Positions 38,113 to 47,113 are shown, counted from the stretch's first letter. The stretch: DNA of 64,000 nucleotides from Opitutia bacterium (GCA_016217595.1 JACRHS010000001.1:1-64000); one strand, 5' to 3'. Numbers and translations: made by a program. Notes: generated by a model not told the origin, from the sequence alone.

Positions 38113-39513
38113 TCAGTGGTGGGCGGCGCCAACCAGCTCGGGCGCCAGCGTTTTCTCCAATTGATAACGGCGGCTGCCCTTGACGAACACCGAGCCGCGC
38201 CAGCCGGCGATGCGCGCGGTGACCGGCTCCAGCGCGGTGACGACCTCGATCTGTCCGTCGCGCCCGCCCTGCTCCCGCGCGCCGGCGGCCACGCTCGCGG
38301 CCTCGCCGCCGATCACGATCACGCGGTCGTCGGCACGCACCGGCAGGCTGCGGCCGAGTTCGCGATGGTAACGCGCCGCGTCGGAACCGAGTTCCTCCAT
38401 GCAGCCGAGCACGAACAGCCGCGGTTGCTCGACGGGCGTGAGCGCGCAGAAAGTGTCCACCGCGTCGGCCATCGAGGCCGGGTTGGCGTTATAAAAATCG
38501 AGATAGAGCAGCCGGTCGGCCGCGCGCCGCAGCTCGCCGCGCCATTGCACGGGCTGCCAGTGTTCGAGGCGCTGCTGGATGTCGGCCGGCGACACGCCGA
38601 GCCAGAGCGCGGTGCAGATGGCGAGCGTGGCGTTCTGGGCCATGCCCGCGGAAATGCGGCGCATCCGGAATACGAACGGCGGCGGCGCGCCGTAGGCGAT
38701 GGCAATGGCCGTCGATTCGTTGCGCTGGGTGACGGCGAAATAGACTTTGTCCTTCGGCGGCTCGGTCGGGCGGACCACCTCGGCCGGCTCGATCACCATC
38801 GTGCGCACGCCGAGTTCGCGGAAGGCAGAGAACTGCGTGCAGTCGTTGGGGAAAATCGCCACACCGGCCGGGCGCACCGCCGCCGGCAGCCGCGCCTTCT
38901 CGGCCGCGACACCTTCGACGCTGCCCAGCTCCTGCAAATGCGCCGGTGCCACCAATGTGACGAGCGCCAGGTCGGGCTCGATCATGCCCGCCAGCACATC
39001 CATCTCGCCGGGCGCGCTGATGCCTGCCTCGACCACCGCGAACCGGTGCGCCGCGGGATCGAGCCGCGTGAGCGTGAGCGGCACGCCGAGGTGGTTGTTG
39101 AGATTGCCGGTCGTCGCGAGCACGCCGCCAGCCTCGCCGCCGAGCAGGAGCGCGAGCAGTTCCTTGGTCGAAGTCTTGCCACAGCTGCCGGTGATGCCGA
39201 TGACCGGCCCGCGGAACTGCCGCCGGTGTTCGCGGGCGATTTGTTGAAACGCGGCCAGCGGATCGGCGACCACGAGTTGAGGGAGGGCGAGCGCGGGATT
39301 ACGCCTTTGCACCAGAGCCGCGCTCGCGCCAGCGGCTGCGGCCGCCAGCAAAAATTCGTGTCCGTCGCGTTGCGCCGTTTGCAACGCCACAAACACCTGC
39401 CCGGGCCGGAGCGTGCGCGAATCGGTCGCGAATCCAGAAAGCGGCGAGACCGGCTGCGCCGTCCAGCGGCCGCCGGTCCATTGGGCAAGTTGATCTGGAG
39501 CGAAAATCGGCAT
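38113..39513 (-). CDS. murF: UDP-MurNAc-tripeptide--D-Ala-D-Ala ligase MurF
   Basis: 466 residues from the ATG at 39513; in-frame GTG and TTG codons lie 6 and 10 codons upstream but add no family sequence. The N-terminal domain has ATDSRTLRPGQVFVALQ. The ATP loop is GITGSCGKTSTKELL; NLNNHLGVPLTLTRL, VVEAGISAPGEM and DFYNANPASMADAVDTF follow. It joins D-Ala-D-Ala (from Ddl) to UDP-MurNAc-tripeptide. It follows murE after a 73-bp gap, the largest in the cluster. Confidence 0.95.
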   Translation of the reverse strand: MPIFAPDQLAQWTGGRWTAQPVSPLSGFATDSRTLRPGQVFVALQTAQRDGHEFLLAAAAAGASAALVQRRNPALALPQLVVADPLAAFQQIAREHRRQFRGPVIGITGSCGKTSTKELLALLLGGEAGGVLATTGNLNNHLGVPLTLTRLDPAAHRFAVVEAGISAPGEMDVLAGMIEPDLALVTLVAPAHLQELGSVEGVAAEKARLPAAVRPAGVAIFPNDCTQFSAFRELGVRTMVIEPAEVVRPTEPPKDKVYFAVTQRNESTAIAIAYGAPPPFVFRMRRISAGMAQNATLAICTALWLGVSPADIQQRLEHWQPVQWRGELRRAADRLLYLDFYNANPASMADAVDTFCALTPVEQPRLFVLGCMEELGSDAARYHRELGRSLPVRADDRVIVIGGEAASVAAGAREQGGRDGQIEVVTALEPVTARIAGWRGSVFVKGSRRYQLEKTLAPELVGAAHH

Positions 39514-39586
39514 GGTCAGCCGTCGCGCCACCGCGGACGCCAAGCGGTGGCGGGTGAGGTCGAAGGTTGAAAGCGGCCGGGGGCGT

Positions 39587-41176
39587 TCATCCGCGTTTCA
39601 GGGTTTTGATGCCGATCAGCTCGCGCACAACCTGGCGGTCGTCGAAGGGAATCACGGTGTCGGCGAATTCCTGGTAACTCTCGTGGCCCTTGCCGGCGAT
39701 GAGCAGGCAGTCGCCGGGCTTGGCCATGTCGAGCGCGAGACTGAGCGCGCGCCGGCGGTCCTCGATCCAGGCGATTTTCTCCGGCGCGGTGACGCCGCCG
39801 CGCATGTCGTCGAAGATCTGCGTCACGGTTTCGTTGCGCGGATTGTCGGCGGTGGCGAAAGCGTAGTCGGCGAACTCCTGCACGGCCTTGACCATGAGCG
39901 GGCGCTTGGTGCGGTCGCGGTTGCCGCCGCAGCCGAAGACGGTGATCAGGCGGCCCGGCGTGATCGCGCGCAACATGCCGAGGGCGTTGCGCAGGGCGTC
40001 GTCGGTGTGCGCGTAGTCGACCAGCACATTGAACGGCTGCCCTTCCTCGATGCGCTCCATGCGGCCGGCGACGCCCTTGAAGGACTTGAGCCGGGTCATG
40101 AACACCACCGGATCGCGGCCGAGCCCCCAAGCGGTGGCGGCGGCGGCGAGGAGATTGCTCACGTTGTAGTGCCCGAGCAGCGGCGACTCCACGTGCAGCT
40201 CGCCCTGCGGCCACACGAGCCGGAACGAGGTGCTCTTGAAATTGAGCGTCACTTTCTCCGCCCGCACCAACGCCTGCGGATGCTCGCCGTAGGTCACGAC
40301 CTTCACGCCGGCGGGGATGAGCGCGGCGAGTTTTTCGCCGTGCGGATCGTCGAGGTTGATCACCGCCACCTTGGGCAGACTGCCGATGGCGCCGGTGAAC
40401 AGCCGCGTTTTCACCGCGAAGTATTCGTCGAGCGTCTTGTGGTAATCGAGATGGTCCCGCGTGAGATTGGTGAAGACCGCCGCGCCGAACTGCAGCCCGA
40501 GCACACGCCGCTGATCGATGCCATGCGAGCTCACTTCCATCACCGCCTGCCGGCAGCCGGCGTCGCGCATCTGCGCGAGCATGCCGAAAATATCGAGCGC
40601 CTCGGGCGTGGTCTTGAACGACGGCACCGTGCGCGCGCCGAGATCGTAGTTGATCGTGCCAAGCAGGCCGATGCGCTGGTCGCCGTTGAGGAAATGCTTC
40701 AGCAGGTGCGTGACCGTGGTCTTGCCGTTGGTGCCGGTGACGCCGACCACCTGCATGTCGCGGTCGGGAAACCGATAGAAACGCTGCGCCACGCGTGCGA
40801 GCATCGCGCGCGGATCCGCCACCTGCACGAACGTGACCTTGGCCGGGCCGGTCGTGGGCAGCTTGGCCGTCACCACCGCCACCGCGCCGCGCGCGATCGC
40901 CTCGTCAACGTATTTGAAACCATCGGACCGGAGGCCGGGCACGGCGAAGAACAGGCTGCCGGGCACGACGCGCCGGCTGTCCATCGCCAGGCCGGAGATG
41001 GGCCGGTCGAGCTCCCCGCGCACGGCGACAATTTCGTTTTCAGGAATGCAGTCGGAAAGTTTGGGGGCCATTTTGAAAATGCGTTGGCTGACCGGATCGG
41101 CCTTGCGGGCCGGGCTGGACGGCCGGGCGCGGAAGGCGTGGATCAGCGCGTAGTCTTGGGTCAGGTATCCGATCAT
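39587..41176 (-). CDS. murE: UDP-MurNAc-L-Ala-D-Glu--meso-diaminopimelate ligase MurE
   Basis: 529 residues. Motifs: SRRVVPGSLFFAVPG, ATP loop GVTGTNGKTTVTHLL, MEVSSHGIDQRRV, TNLTRDHLDYHKT, DYAHTDDALRNAL and VFGCGGNRDRTKRPLM. The motif DNPR (in ATADNPRNETVTQI) is the marker of meso-diaminopimelate specificity, so the wall is probably Gram-negative type A1gamma. Its start overlaps the ftsI stop by 4 bp. Confidence 0.96.
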   Translation of the reverse strand: MIGYLTQDYALIHAFRARPSSPARKADPVSQRIFKMAPKLSDCIPENEIVAVRGELDRPISGLAMDSRRVVPGSLFFAVPGLRSDGFKYVDEAIARGAVAVVTAKLPTTGPAKVTFVQVADPRAMLARVAQRFYRFPDRDMQVVGVTGTNGKTTVTHLLKHFLNGDQRIGLLGTINYDLGARTVPSFKTTPEALDIFGMLAQMRDAGCRQAVMEVSSHGIDQRRVLGLQFGAAVFTNLTRDHLDYHKTLDEYFAVKTRLFTGAIGSLPKVAVINLDDPHGEKLAALIPAGVKVVTYGEHPQALVRAEKVTLNFKSTSFRLVWPQGELHVESPLLGHYNVSNLLAAAATAWGLGRDPVVFMTRLKSFKGVAGRMERIEEGQPFNVLVDYAHTDDALRNALGMLRAITPGRLITVFGCGGNRDRTKRPLMVKAVQEFADYAFATADNPRNETVTQIFDDMRGGVTAPEKIAWIEDRRRALSLALDMAKPGDCLLIAGKGHESYQEFADTVIPFDDRQVVRELIGIKTLKRG

Positions 41177-43077
41177 CGGCGGCCTCCATTTGCCGCGAAC
41201 AACGGCGCCCGCGACAGATCACTCACGGGCTTGATGTCGAGATATTGCGCGAGCTGCTCGCCAATGCGTTTGAACGACGGCGCCGCCACCGCATTGCCGT
41301 AGGCGACTCCGCCCGGGCAGTGCGCATCGGCATCGTCGACGATCACCGAGATTACCACTTCCGGCCGGCTCGCCGGGAAAAAGCCCACGAACGACGCCAC
41401 GTGATTGCGCGACGAATAGCGGCCGCCGATGAGCTTCTGCGTGGTGCCGGTCTTGCCCGCGACCTCGAAGCCCGGGATCGCCGCCTCGGGCGCGGTGCCC
41501 TCGCCTTTGACCACCACCCACTTCAGCATGTCGGCCATCGCCCGTGCGGTCTGCACCGCGATCACGCTTTTCACGGCCACGCCATCGTAACGAAAAACCG
41601 TCTCGCCCTGCGCGTCGCGGATTTCACGAATGATCTGCGGACGCAACCGCACGCCGCCCGCGGCGATCGTCGCCATGGCGTAGTGAATTTGCATCGGCGT
41701 GCCATCCACCGTGTGTCCCATCGGGATGCGGGTGATGTCGGAGCCGCTCCACTTTTCCGGCGGGGCCAACGTACCGCGGACTTCGCCGCCCACGGGGAAA
41801 CCCGTGAGATCGCCGAAGCCGTAGGCCTTCGCGTAACCGTAAAATGTCTCCTCGCCCAGCAACATGGCGAGCTGGGCCGCGCCCTTGTTGGACGAGCGCG
41901 AAGCGATCTCGCGCACGCTCAGGCGGTGGTCGAAGTGATGCGCCTCGCTCGGCAGCCCGCGCACTTTTCCGCGGTACTCGATCTTGTCGAGCGTGCAGTC
42001 GAAGAGCGTTTGCGGCGTGACCAGCCCGCGGTCGATGGCGCCGGAGATCGCCACGATCTTGAACGTCGAGCCCGGTTCCAGCACGTCGGCCACGGCGATG
42101 TTGCGCATCGCGGCGATGTCCGCCTGCCCATAATTGTTGAGATCAAACGTCGGGATGTTGCCGAGCCCCAGGATGAAACCGGTGCGCGCATCGCTGACGA
42201 TGATGGTCGCCTTCTTCGGCTGGAACTTCGCCGCGATGGCCGCCAGCTCCTCCTCGACCATGTGCTGCACTTTCGCGTCGATGCTGAGCACCACCTGGTA
42301 GCCATGGACCGGCGCCACTTCCCGGGTGCGGAATTGCGGCAGCTCGCGGCTCTTGCCATCGCGCTCGCTCTCGCACCAGCCGTCTTTGCCGCGCAGATAA
42401 AAATCGGCGTACCGCTCGATGCCCGCCACCGCCGTCTCCTCGCGGTTGACGTAGCCGACCACATGCGCCGCCAACGTGCCCTGCGGATATGCCCGCCGGT
42501 AATGCCGGCGGCCGTAGACGCCCTTGATGCCGAGGTTGAGCACCTGCTCGTAGGTGGTCTCGGAAATACTCTCGCGCAGCTCGGCCCAACGCACGCGTTT
42601 CACGCCGTCCAGGTCGATCTCCTCCTCATCCTCGCTGGGTGCCTTCGCGGGCTCGGTCGTGGCGAGGACAAAGTTAAATTTGAATTCGCCGGACTGGGCG
42701 GGCGCCGCGGCCTTGGTGGCGGCCGGGACCCGGGTCTTCGTGGTGAACAAGCGCTTCAGCTCCGGCAACGGCATCTCAAGGAGCGCAGCCAGCGCGGGCC
42801 ACTTGGCTTCGTCCTGCGGGCGGAGCACCTGCGGATCCACCCCCAGTTGCACCTCCGACTTGCTCGTGGCGAGCAGATGCCCGCGCGCGTCGAGGATCTC
42901 GCCGCGGCGCGCCTTCTGCACCAGAATCTGCCGGCGGGCGTTGGCCACCGAGGCAAGCAACCGCGCGCGGTCGAGCACGTGCAGCTGCACCACGCGCGCG
43001 CCCAGTCCGCACAGGGACAGGCCCAGCACTGCGGCCAGCAGCACCACGCGGTAGTTGGAAGCAAAGCCCCGGCTCAT
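41173..43077 (-). CDS. ftsI: Septal penicillin-binding protein FtsI (PBP3 type)
   Basis: 634 residues. One transmembrane segment (about 8-30, VVLLAAVLGLSLCGLGARVV) precedes a dimerisation/pedestal domain containing GRRHYRRAYPQGTLAAHVVG. Transpeptidase motifs: S-x-x-K in EPGSTFK (Ser337, Lys340), S-x-N as SSN (395-397), and K-T-G in AGKTGTTQ (542-544). There is no C-terminal PASTA domain. An insert of about 60 residues near 110-165, Lys/Ala/Glu-rich, is longer than in E. coli. It crosslinks septal peptidoglycan with FtsW. It overlaps the ftsL-like gene by 4 bp. Confidence 0.95.
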   Translation of the reverse strand: MSRGFASNYRVVLLAAVLGLSLCGLGARVVQLHVLDRARLLASVANARRQILVQKARRGEILDARGHLLATSKSEVQLGVDPQVLRPQDEAKWPALAALLEMPLPELKRLFTTKTRVPAATKAAAPAQSGEFKFNFVLATTEPAKAPSEDEEEIDLDGVKRVRWAELRESISETTYEQVLNLGIKGVYGRRHYRRAYPQGTLAAHVVGYVNREETAVAGIERYADFYLRGKDGWCESERDGKSRELPQFRTREVAPVHGYQVVLSIDAKVQHMVEEELAAIAAKFQPKKATIIVSDARTGFILGLGNIPTFDLNNYGQADIAAMRNIAVADVLEPGSTFKIVAISGAIDRGLVTPQTLFDCTLDKIEYRGKVRGLPSEAHHFDHRLSVREIASRSSNKGAAQLAMLLGEETFYGYAKAYGFGDLTGFPVGGEVRGTLAPPEKWSGSDITRIPMGHTVDGTPMQIHYAMATIAAGGVRLRPQIIREIRDAQGETVFRYDGVAVKSVIAVQTARAMADMLKWVVVKGEGTAPEAAIPGFEVAGKTGTTQKLIGGRYSSRNHVASFVGFFPASRPEVVISVIVDDADAHCPGGVAYGNAVAAPSFKRIGEQLAQYLDIKPVSDLSRAPLFAANGGRR

Positions 43078-43469
43078 CGCAGCGCCACGCTCCCGGGTTT
43101 AAAGTCCAGCACGATGCGTCCCTCCGCGAACGCCTCGCGACTGCTCTTCGCCGCCAGACGCGCGGCCACGTTCTCCGTCACCCAGCGAACCTGCAGATCT
43201 TTCGGCGCCATCAGCCCGAGCTGCCAGGCGGCGTTGCGCTGCAACAGGGCCTCGCTGCTCTCCTCGGTGGCGCGCGCCACCTTGACGTCGTCGAGCCGGC
43301 GCTGCAGCTCGGCGATGCGCAATTCGCGCTGCCGGTTGAGCTGGGCGGTAACCGTAATCTGGTGACGCAGCCACACCGCGCCCAGGCCCAGCGAGCCGCT
43401 GAAGCAGATCATGACCAGGGTGTAGATCAGGACCTGATTCACGAAGGCTTGGCTGGAGGACTTGTTCAT
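43074..43469 (-). CDS. ftsL: FtsL-like small divisome protein
   Basis: 131 residues from the ATG at 43469. A short cytoplasmic end precedes a transmembrane helix (about 11-33, VLIYTLVMICFSGSLGLGAVW), then a coiled coil (about 38-72, AQLNRQRELRIAELQRRLDD). This is the layout of FtsL/FtsB-type proteins. The remaining 60 residues have no motif I recognise. The sequence itself is too divergent to prove FtsL; position between rsmH and ftsI decides the call. It should recruit FtsW/FtsI with FtsQ. Confidence 0.72.
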   Translation of the reverse strand: MNKSSSQAFVNQVLIYTLVMICFSGSLGLGAVWLRHQITVTAQLNRQRELRIAELQRRLDDVKVARATEESSEALLQRNAAWQLGLMAPKDLQVRWVTENVAARLAAKSSREAFAEGRIVLDFKPGSVALR

Positions 43470-43485
43470 GGCGAAGGAGCGAAAA

Positions 43486-44430
43486 TTAGGAAACGGGGAG
43501 TTTGCGCACGGCGCGGAGTTTGGCGGAGCGGCTGCGCGGATTGGCGGCGAGCTCGTCGTCGCCAGGTGTCGTGGGGCGGCGCGTGAGCGCCTCGGCCAGC
43601 TTGGTGCGCAGATCCTGCGGCGTCGCATCGTCGGCGCTCTCGGGTTGCCCGCACCAACGGCGAAACGCCTGTTTCACCAGCCGGTCTTCGAGCGAATGGA
43701 AACTGATCGCTGCCAGCACGCCCGCGGGCGCCAGCTTCGCGAAGGCCGCCGGCAACGCGCGCGCGATCGCGCCCAGTTCGTCGTTCACCGCGATGCGCAA
43801 TCCCTGGAAAGTCCGTGTGGCCGGGTGGAGTTTCATCTGCCGCCGCTCGCGGGCCGGAATCGCCTCGGCGATCACCGCGGCCAGCGACTCAGTGCGTGCC
43901 AGCGCCCCGGTGCCGCGCGCCGCCAGCAACGCCCGCACCACCTGCCGCCAGTGCGTCTCCTCGCCCCACTCGCGAATCGCGCGCACCAGCATCTCCTCGG
44001 TCGCCGTTTCCAGCCAGCGGCTCACCGGCACGCCCGCGCGCGGGTCCATGCGCATGTCGGCCGGCGCATCGACGCGGAACGAAAAGCCGCGCTCGGCATC
44101 GTCGAATTGAAAGGAGGAGACGCCAAAATCGAACAAGATGCCGTCGAAACCCGCCGTGGGGATTTCGGCCAGCCGGCCAAAGTCGCGGTCGATCAGCGCA
44201 AAACGCCCGGCGTATTCTTCGCGCAACAAATCCGCGCGCACCTGCGCCGCCGGATCGCGATCCAGCGCGATCACCTGCGTGTCGGCCGCCGCATCGAGGA
44301 TGGCCCGCGTGTGCCCGCCGCCGCCAAACGTGCAATCGAGGTACCGCCCGCCCGCGCGCGGCGCCAGCAGCTCCAGCACCTCGCGCAACAGGACGGGTTG
44401 ATGACCGGACTTCATGGTTGTGCCGATCAT
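43486..44430 (-). CDS. rsmH: 16S rRNA (cytosine1402-N4)-methyltransferase RsmH (MraW)
   Basis: 314 residues from the ATG at 44430, one base after the stop of the small upstream gene (TGAGATG), suggesting coupled translation; an ATG at 44415 is the alternative. Motifs: [13 protein letters not shown], the SAM loop [46 protein letters not shown] (with the usual L-G-V-S-S replaced by F-G-V-S-S), [14 protein letters not shown] and [15 protein letters not shown]. It methylates N4 of C1402 in 16S rRNA. Confidence 0.95.
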   Translation of the reverse strand: MIGTTMKSGHQPVLLREVLELLAPRAGGRYLDCTFGGGGHTRAILDAAADTQVIALDRDPAAQVRADLLREEYAGRFALIDRDFGRLAEIPTAGFDGILFDFGVSSFQFDDAERGFSFRVDAPADMRMDPRAGVPVSRWLETATEEMLVRAIREWGEETHWRQVVRALLAARGTGALARTESLAAVIAEAIPARERRQMKLHPATRTFQGLRIAVNDELGAIARALPAAFAKLAPAGVLAAISFHSLEDRLVKQAFRRWCGQPESADDATPQDLRTKLAEALTRRPTTPGDDELAANPRSRSAKLRAVRKLPVS

Positions 44431-44431
44431 C

Positions 44432-44671
44432 TCACGCGGCATCGCAAGCATGCGCCGCCCTCCTGATTTCGTTGAGCAACGCCGCATCCATCGCCTCGGC
44501 GCGACTCACGCCGCCGTGCGCGATCTTGTCGGCTTCCGCCAGGTCGATGCGCCGCAGCGCGAGGTTGGCCCGCACGAAAGGCAGGACCGCGTGATAATGC
44601 CGGGGGCGCCCGAGGCGTGCGGCGCTGGAGACCGGCAGTCGATTCGGGATACGTGTGGCCATGGGGTACAT
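44432..44671 (-). CDS. Small hypothetical protein between mraZ and rsmH
   Basis: 79 residues from the ATG at 44671 (or 76 from 44662). I do not recognise a family. It is basic in the first half ([20 protein letters not shown]) and helical and charged later ([20 protein letters not shown]). It has no signal peptide, transmembrane segment or Cys pair. It starts 1 base after the mraZ stop (TGACATG) and ends 1 base before the rsmH start, filling the gap exactly. That spacing is the main reason to regard it as real and translated. Confidence 0.65.
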   Translation of the reverse strand: MYPMATRIPNRLPVSSAARLGRPRHYHAVLPFVRANLALRRIDLAEADKIAHGGVSRAEAMDAALLNEIRRAAHACDAA

Positions 44672-44672
44672 G

Positions 44673-45125
44673 TCAGATTTGGTAGCGGCGCAGGAAATCT
44701 GCCTGGCTCGCCGGGTTGGAGCGCTGTTCCACCAGGGACCAACGCTCGGGGGAGTAGATATTAAACTTGGTAAACGAGCCGTTCAGCACCGCATCCTTCG
44801 CGATGTCCGCGTGCTTCAACAACGCCGCGCTCAACGCGATGCGTCCTTGCTTATCGAACGTAAAAGCCTGCGCCACGGCGAAGAAGGCCGCGATTTCCGC
44901 CTGCGCCGCGGCATCGGACAACGGCACCGCCGCGATCTTGGCGTACAACGATTCGACCGCCGCCGGCGGCAGCACCGAGATATAACCATCGGGGTTTGGC
45001 GTCGCAAGAAACTGATCCGTATCAGCATGCGCGGCTCTCCATAGCGACGGGATCGTGAGTCGACCCTTGTCGTCGATGCTATGCCGGAAATTTCCGGTGT
45101 ATAAAGTTTTGCCGGTAGGTGCCAC
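44673..45125 (-). CDS. mraZ: Transcriptional regulator MraZ
   Basis: 150 residues from a GTG at 45125, preceded by AGCAGGGC as a plausible ribosome site. Two MraZ/SpoVT-AbrB folds: first YTGNFRHSIDDKGRLTIPSLWR (residues 9-30), second AQAFTFDKQGRIALSAALLKHA (about 85-106), each holding the D-x-x-G/Q-R motif. The later residues (VLNGSFTKFNIYSPERW) match the family end. MraZ binds direct repeats upstream of its own operon and represses the dcw cluster in E. coli. Four such repeats lie directly upstream here. Confidence 0.95.
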   Translation of the reverse strand: MAPTGKTLYTGNFRHSIDDKGRLTIPSLWRAAHADTDQFLATPNPDGYISVLPPAAVESLYAKIAAVPLSDAAAQAEIAAFFAVAQAFTFDKQGRIALSAALLKHADIAKDAVLNGSFTKFNIYSPERWSLVEQRSNPASQADFLRRYQI

Positions 45126-45140
45126 TGGGTTGCCCTGCTA

Positions 45141-45189
45141 TTTGCCCCAAAGTGCCCCAATTTAACCCACTTTAATCCACAAACGTCAA
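45141..45189 (-). promoter_or_regulatory. dcw promoter with four MraZ-type operator repeats
   Basis: On the minus strand the decamers TGTGGATTAA, AGTGGGTTAA, ATTGGGGCAC and TTTGGGGCAA follow one another without gap over 45181-45142, so the TGGG cores sit exactly 10 bp apart on one DNA face. This is the direct-repeat logic of MraZ operators (TGGGN with 5-base spacers in E. coli). TTGACG (45189-45184) is a good -35, and TTAAAT (45165-45160) a possible -10 at 18 bp, so the repeats overlap the promoter core. Binding would repress the cluster. Confidence 0.75.
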
Positions 45190-45600
45190 GAAAAGACCCC
45201 GCAAACTCGGCCCGTTTTTACAAAAAGTTATTCACACATCCGCGACAGAACGCGGCCGCGATGCAGTGAATTTGCGACAAGGCTGGCGTGCAGAACCGCT
45301 CCCGTTATGTCGGACGCACCGCCAGCAGCGAAGAACACGTCGTCGCCGCCACTACGCTTTCACTGCTTCGGGTTGTTAATTGAAGCATGCGGCCAAGACA
45401 CCCAACAACGCTCCTCTTCCTTTTCGTGCCTTTCGCGTGTTTCGTGGTTTCACCCGATGTTTCCAACTTGAGCAGCCATCCGCCGCCGCGAGTTCGCGCA
45501 CTCACATTCTCCGCCACGCGCGCATTGGCCTTCTCCGACGTCTGTTGCTTTTGGGTGGCGCGGAGCTGGTGGGGCGGTTCTTCTTGGCGCGCACCTTCGC
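45190..45600. other. Divergent intergenic region between mraZ and the CNNM/CBS gene
   Basis: About 410 bp beyond the MraZ promoter. It contains an AT-rich stretch GTTTTTACAAAAAG (45214-45227) upstream of the -35, a DnaA-box-like TTATTCACA (45228-45236), and a half copy of the dispersed CACGAAA repeat (45421-45453). I see no credible gene: the small open frames here are composed of repeat sequence. Confidence 0.5.
45421..45453. repeat. Half copy of a dispersed palindromic repeat
   Basis: TTTTCGTGCCTTTCGCGTG followed by TTTCGTGGTTTCACC repeats the right arm of the element found at 50709-50796. The opposing arm is missing here. In translation such repeats give Arg/Phe-rich phrases (FRVFRG) or Thr/Lys-rich ones (TKHAKGTK), which easily produce false small genes. 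Confidence 0.75.
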
Positions 45601-46926
45601 ATGAATTCCTTCTTCGCCACTTTCTTCGAGGCCTTCGTCATTCTCGCGCTGGTCGCCGCCAACGGCTTTTTCGTCGCCGCCGAGTTTGCCCTCGTAAAGG
45701 TGCGCCACAGCCAGCTCCAGCCGCTGGCCAAAACCGGCGGCTTGCGGGTGAAGTTCGCCCTCAAGGCCACCCGCCATCTCGACGCCGCCCTCTCCGCCAC
45801 CCAGCTCGGCATCACCCTCGCCAGTCTCGGCCTCGGCTGGGTCGGCGAACCAATGATCGCCCACCGGCTCGCTCCGCAACTCGCGCGCTTCGGCATCGTC
45901 GATCCGGCTACCGTCACCTCGGTGTCTTTCATGTTCGCCTTCGGCTTGATCACGTTTCTGCACATCGTGTTTGGCGAACTCGCCCCGAAGTCGCTCGCGA
46001 TCCAGCGCCCCAAGGCGATTTCGCTCAACGTCGCCGTGCCGCTGATGGTGTTCTATTACCTGTTCTTCCCGTTCATCTGGCTGCTCAATGGCACCGCCAA
46101 CCGCTTCCTGCGCTGGGGCGGTTTGCAGCCCACCGGCGAGGGCGAACACGCGCTCAGCCCCGACGAGCTGGAATACGTTTTCAGCCACGCCCGCCACACC
46201 CACCCCGGCGACGCCCTGATCAACAAACTCATGGTGCGCTCCCTGCGCCTGCGCACCACCAACGCCCAACAGATCATGCGTCCGCGCGAGCAGATCGTGC
46301 CGCTCTGGATCGACCGCCCGCCGGCGGAAAATCTCCGCACGGCCCAGACCACCGGCAACAGCCGTTATCCCGTGTGCGGCAGCTCGCTCGACGATGTGCG
46401 CGGCATCCTGCTGGTGCGCGAATGGCTCTGGCAGCTCCAGGCGCTCGGTCCGGAAACGTCGTTCGAACCGCTCATCCGCCCCGCACTCACCTTCACCTTG
46501 CGCACGCCGATCCACGCGATGATCGAACTCTTCCGCTCCTCGCGCAGCCATCTCGCCATCGTGCTCGACGACGACGGCAACACCGCCGGCATCGTCAGCT
46601 TCGAGGACGTGTTGGAAGAGATCGTCGGCGACATCCGCGACGAGTTCGACATCGAGCGCGGCCCGGTTTTCGAACACACGGAGCAGGCGATCGTGGTCAG
46701 CGGGACGTTCACGATGCGGGAGCTGCAAGCCGAGACCGGCTGGAATTTCGAGTGGCAACCGCGGGAAAGCGTCGCCGCCTGGGTCGAGCGCCATCGCGGG
46801 CGTCCGTTGCACCCGGGCGAAAGTTTCGCCATCGGCGATTACCAGATCACCGCCACGAGCGTGAAAGCCGAGCGCCTCCACCGCGTCCGCGTCGAACGCA
46901 CAGCCAAGGAAGAAGAGGCAAGCTGA
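45601..46926 (+). CDS. CNNM / CBS / CorC-type membrane protein (hemolysin-like family)
   Basis: 441 residues. The N-terminal DUF21/CNNM domain (about 1-195) has three to four transmembrane helices, with LALVAANGFFVAAEFALVK and HIVFGELAPKSLAIQ. A CBS pair follows (about 215-340; QIMRPREQIVPLWIDRP, LAIVLDDDGNTAGIVSFEDV with VLEEIVGDIRDEFD). A CorC_HlyC C-terminal domain (about 355-435) includes VSGTFTMRELQAETG and RVRVERTAKEEE. Related proteins are Mg2+/Co2+ transport or efflux proteins; the hemolysin label is historical. Start is the ATG at 45601; no obvious operon partner. Confidence 0.9.
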   Translation: MNSFFATFFEAFVILALVAANGFFVAAEFALVKVRHSQLQPLAKTGGLRVKFALKATRHLDAALSATQLGITLASLGLGWVGEPMIAHRLAPQLARFGIVDPATVTSVSFMFAFGLITFLHIVFGELAPKSLAIQRPKAISLNVAVPLMVFYYLFFPFIWLLNGTANRFLRWGGLQPTGEGEHALSPDELEYVFSHARHTHPGDALINKLMVRSLRLRTTNAQQIMRPREQIVPLWIDRPPAENLRTAQTTGNSRYPVCGSSLDDVRGILLVREWLWQLQALGPETSFEPLIRPALTFTLRTPIHAMIELFRSSRSHLAIVLDDDGNTAGIVSFEDVLEEIVGDIRDEFDIERGPVFEHTEQAIVVSGTFTMRELQAETGWNFEWQPRESVAAWVERHRGRPLHPGESFAIGDYQITATSVKAERLHRVRVERTAKEEEAS

Positions 46927-47113
46927 TAGCGGCAAGCGGGGTAGACACCTTTCGCGGCAAGGGATTTCGGTCACCTCATCAGGGCATGCTAAGTCCAACT
47001 AAAGTTAGCGCCCCCACCCGCCCATTCCCCGCGCTTGCCATTTCGCCACGCACCTTACACTAGCCAGCTTTTCCTTTTCATCGCTTAACCTATCTGTCCA
47101 ATCCGCGTTCTCT

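Noticed and set aside
36973-43365. Very long plus-strand frames (596-865 codons) opposite mraY, murF, murE and ftsI
   Set aside because: They lie wholly opposite conserved Mur/Fts genes, are His/Arg/Gln-rich and show no domain.
45173-45236. Replication origin suggested by DnaA-box-like nonamers
   Set aside because: Only two imperfect boxes, no AT-rich unwinding region of size, and no dnaA, dnaN or gidA nearby.
45305-45517. Small minus-strand ORF of 70 codons upstream of the CNNM/CBS gene
   Set aside because: Its middle is translated from the dispersed CACGAAA repeat (TKHAKGTKRKR); there is no other support for coding.
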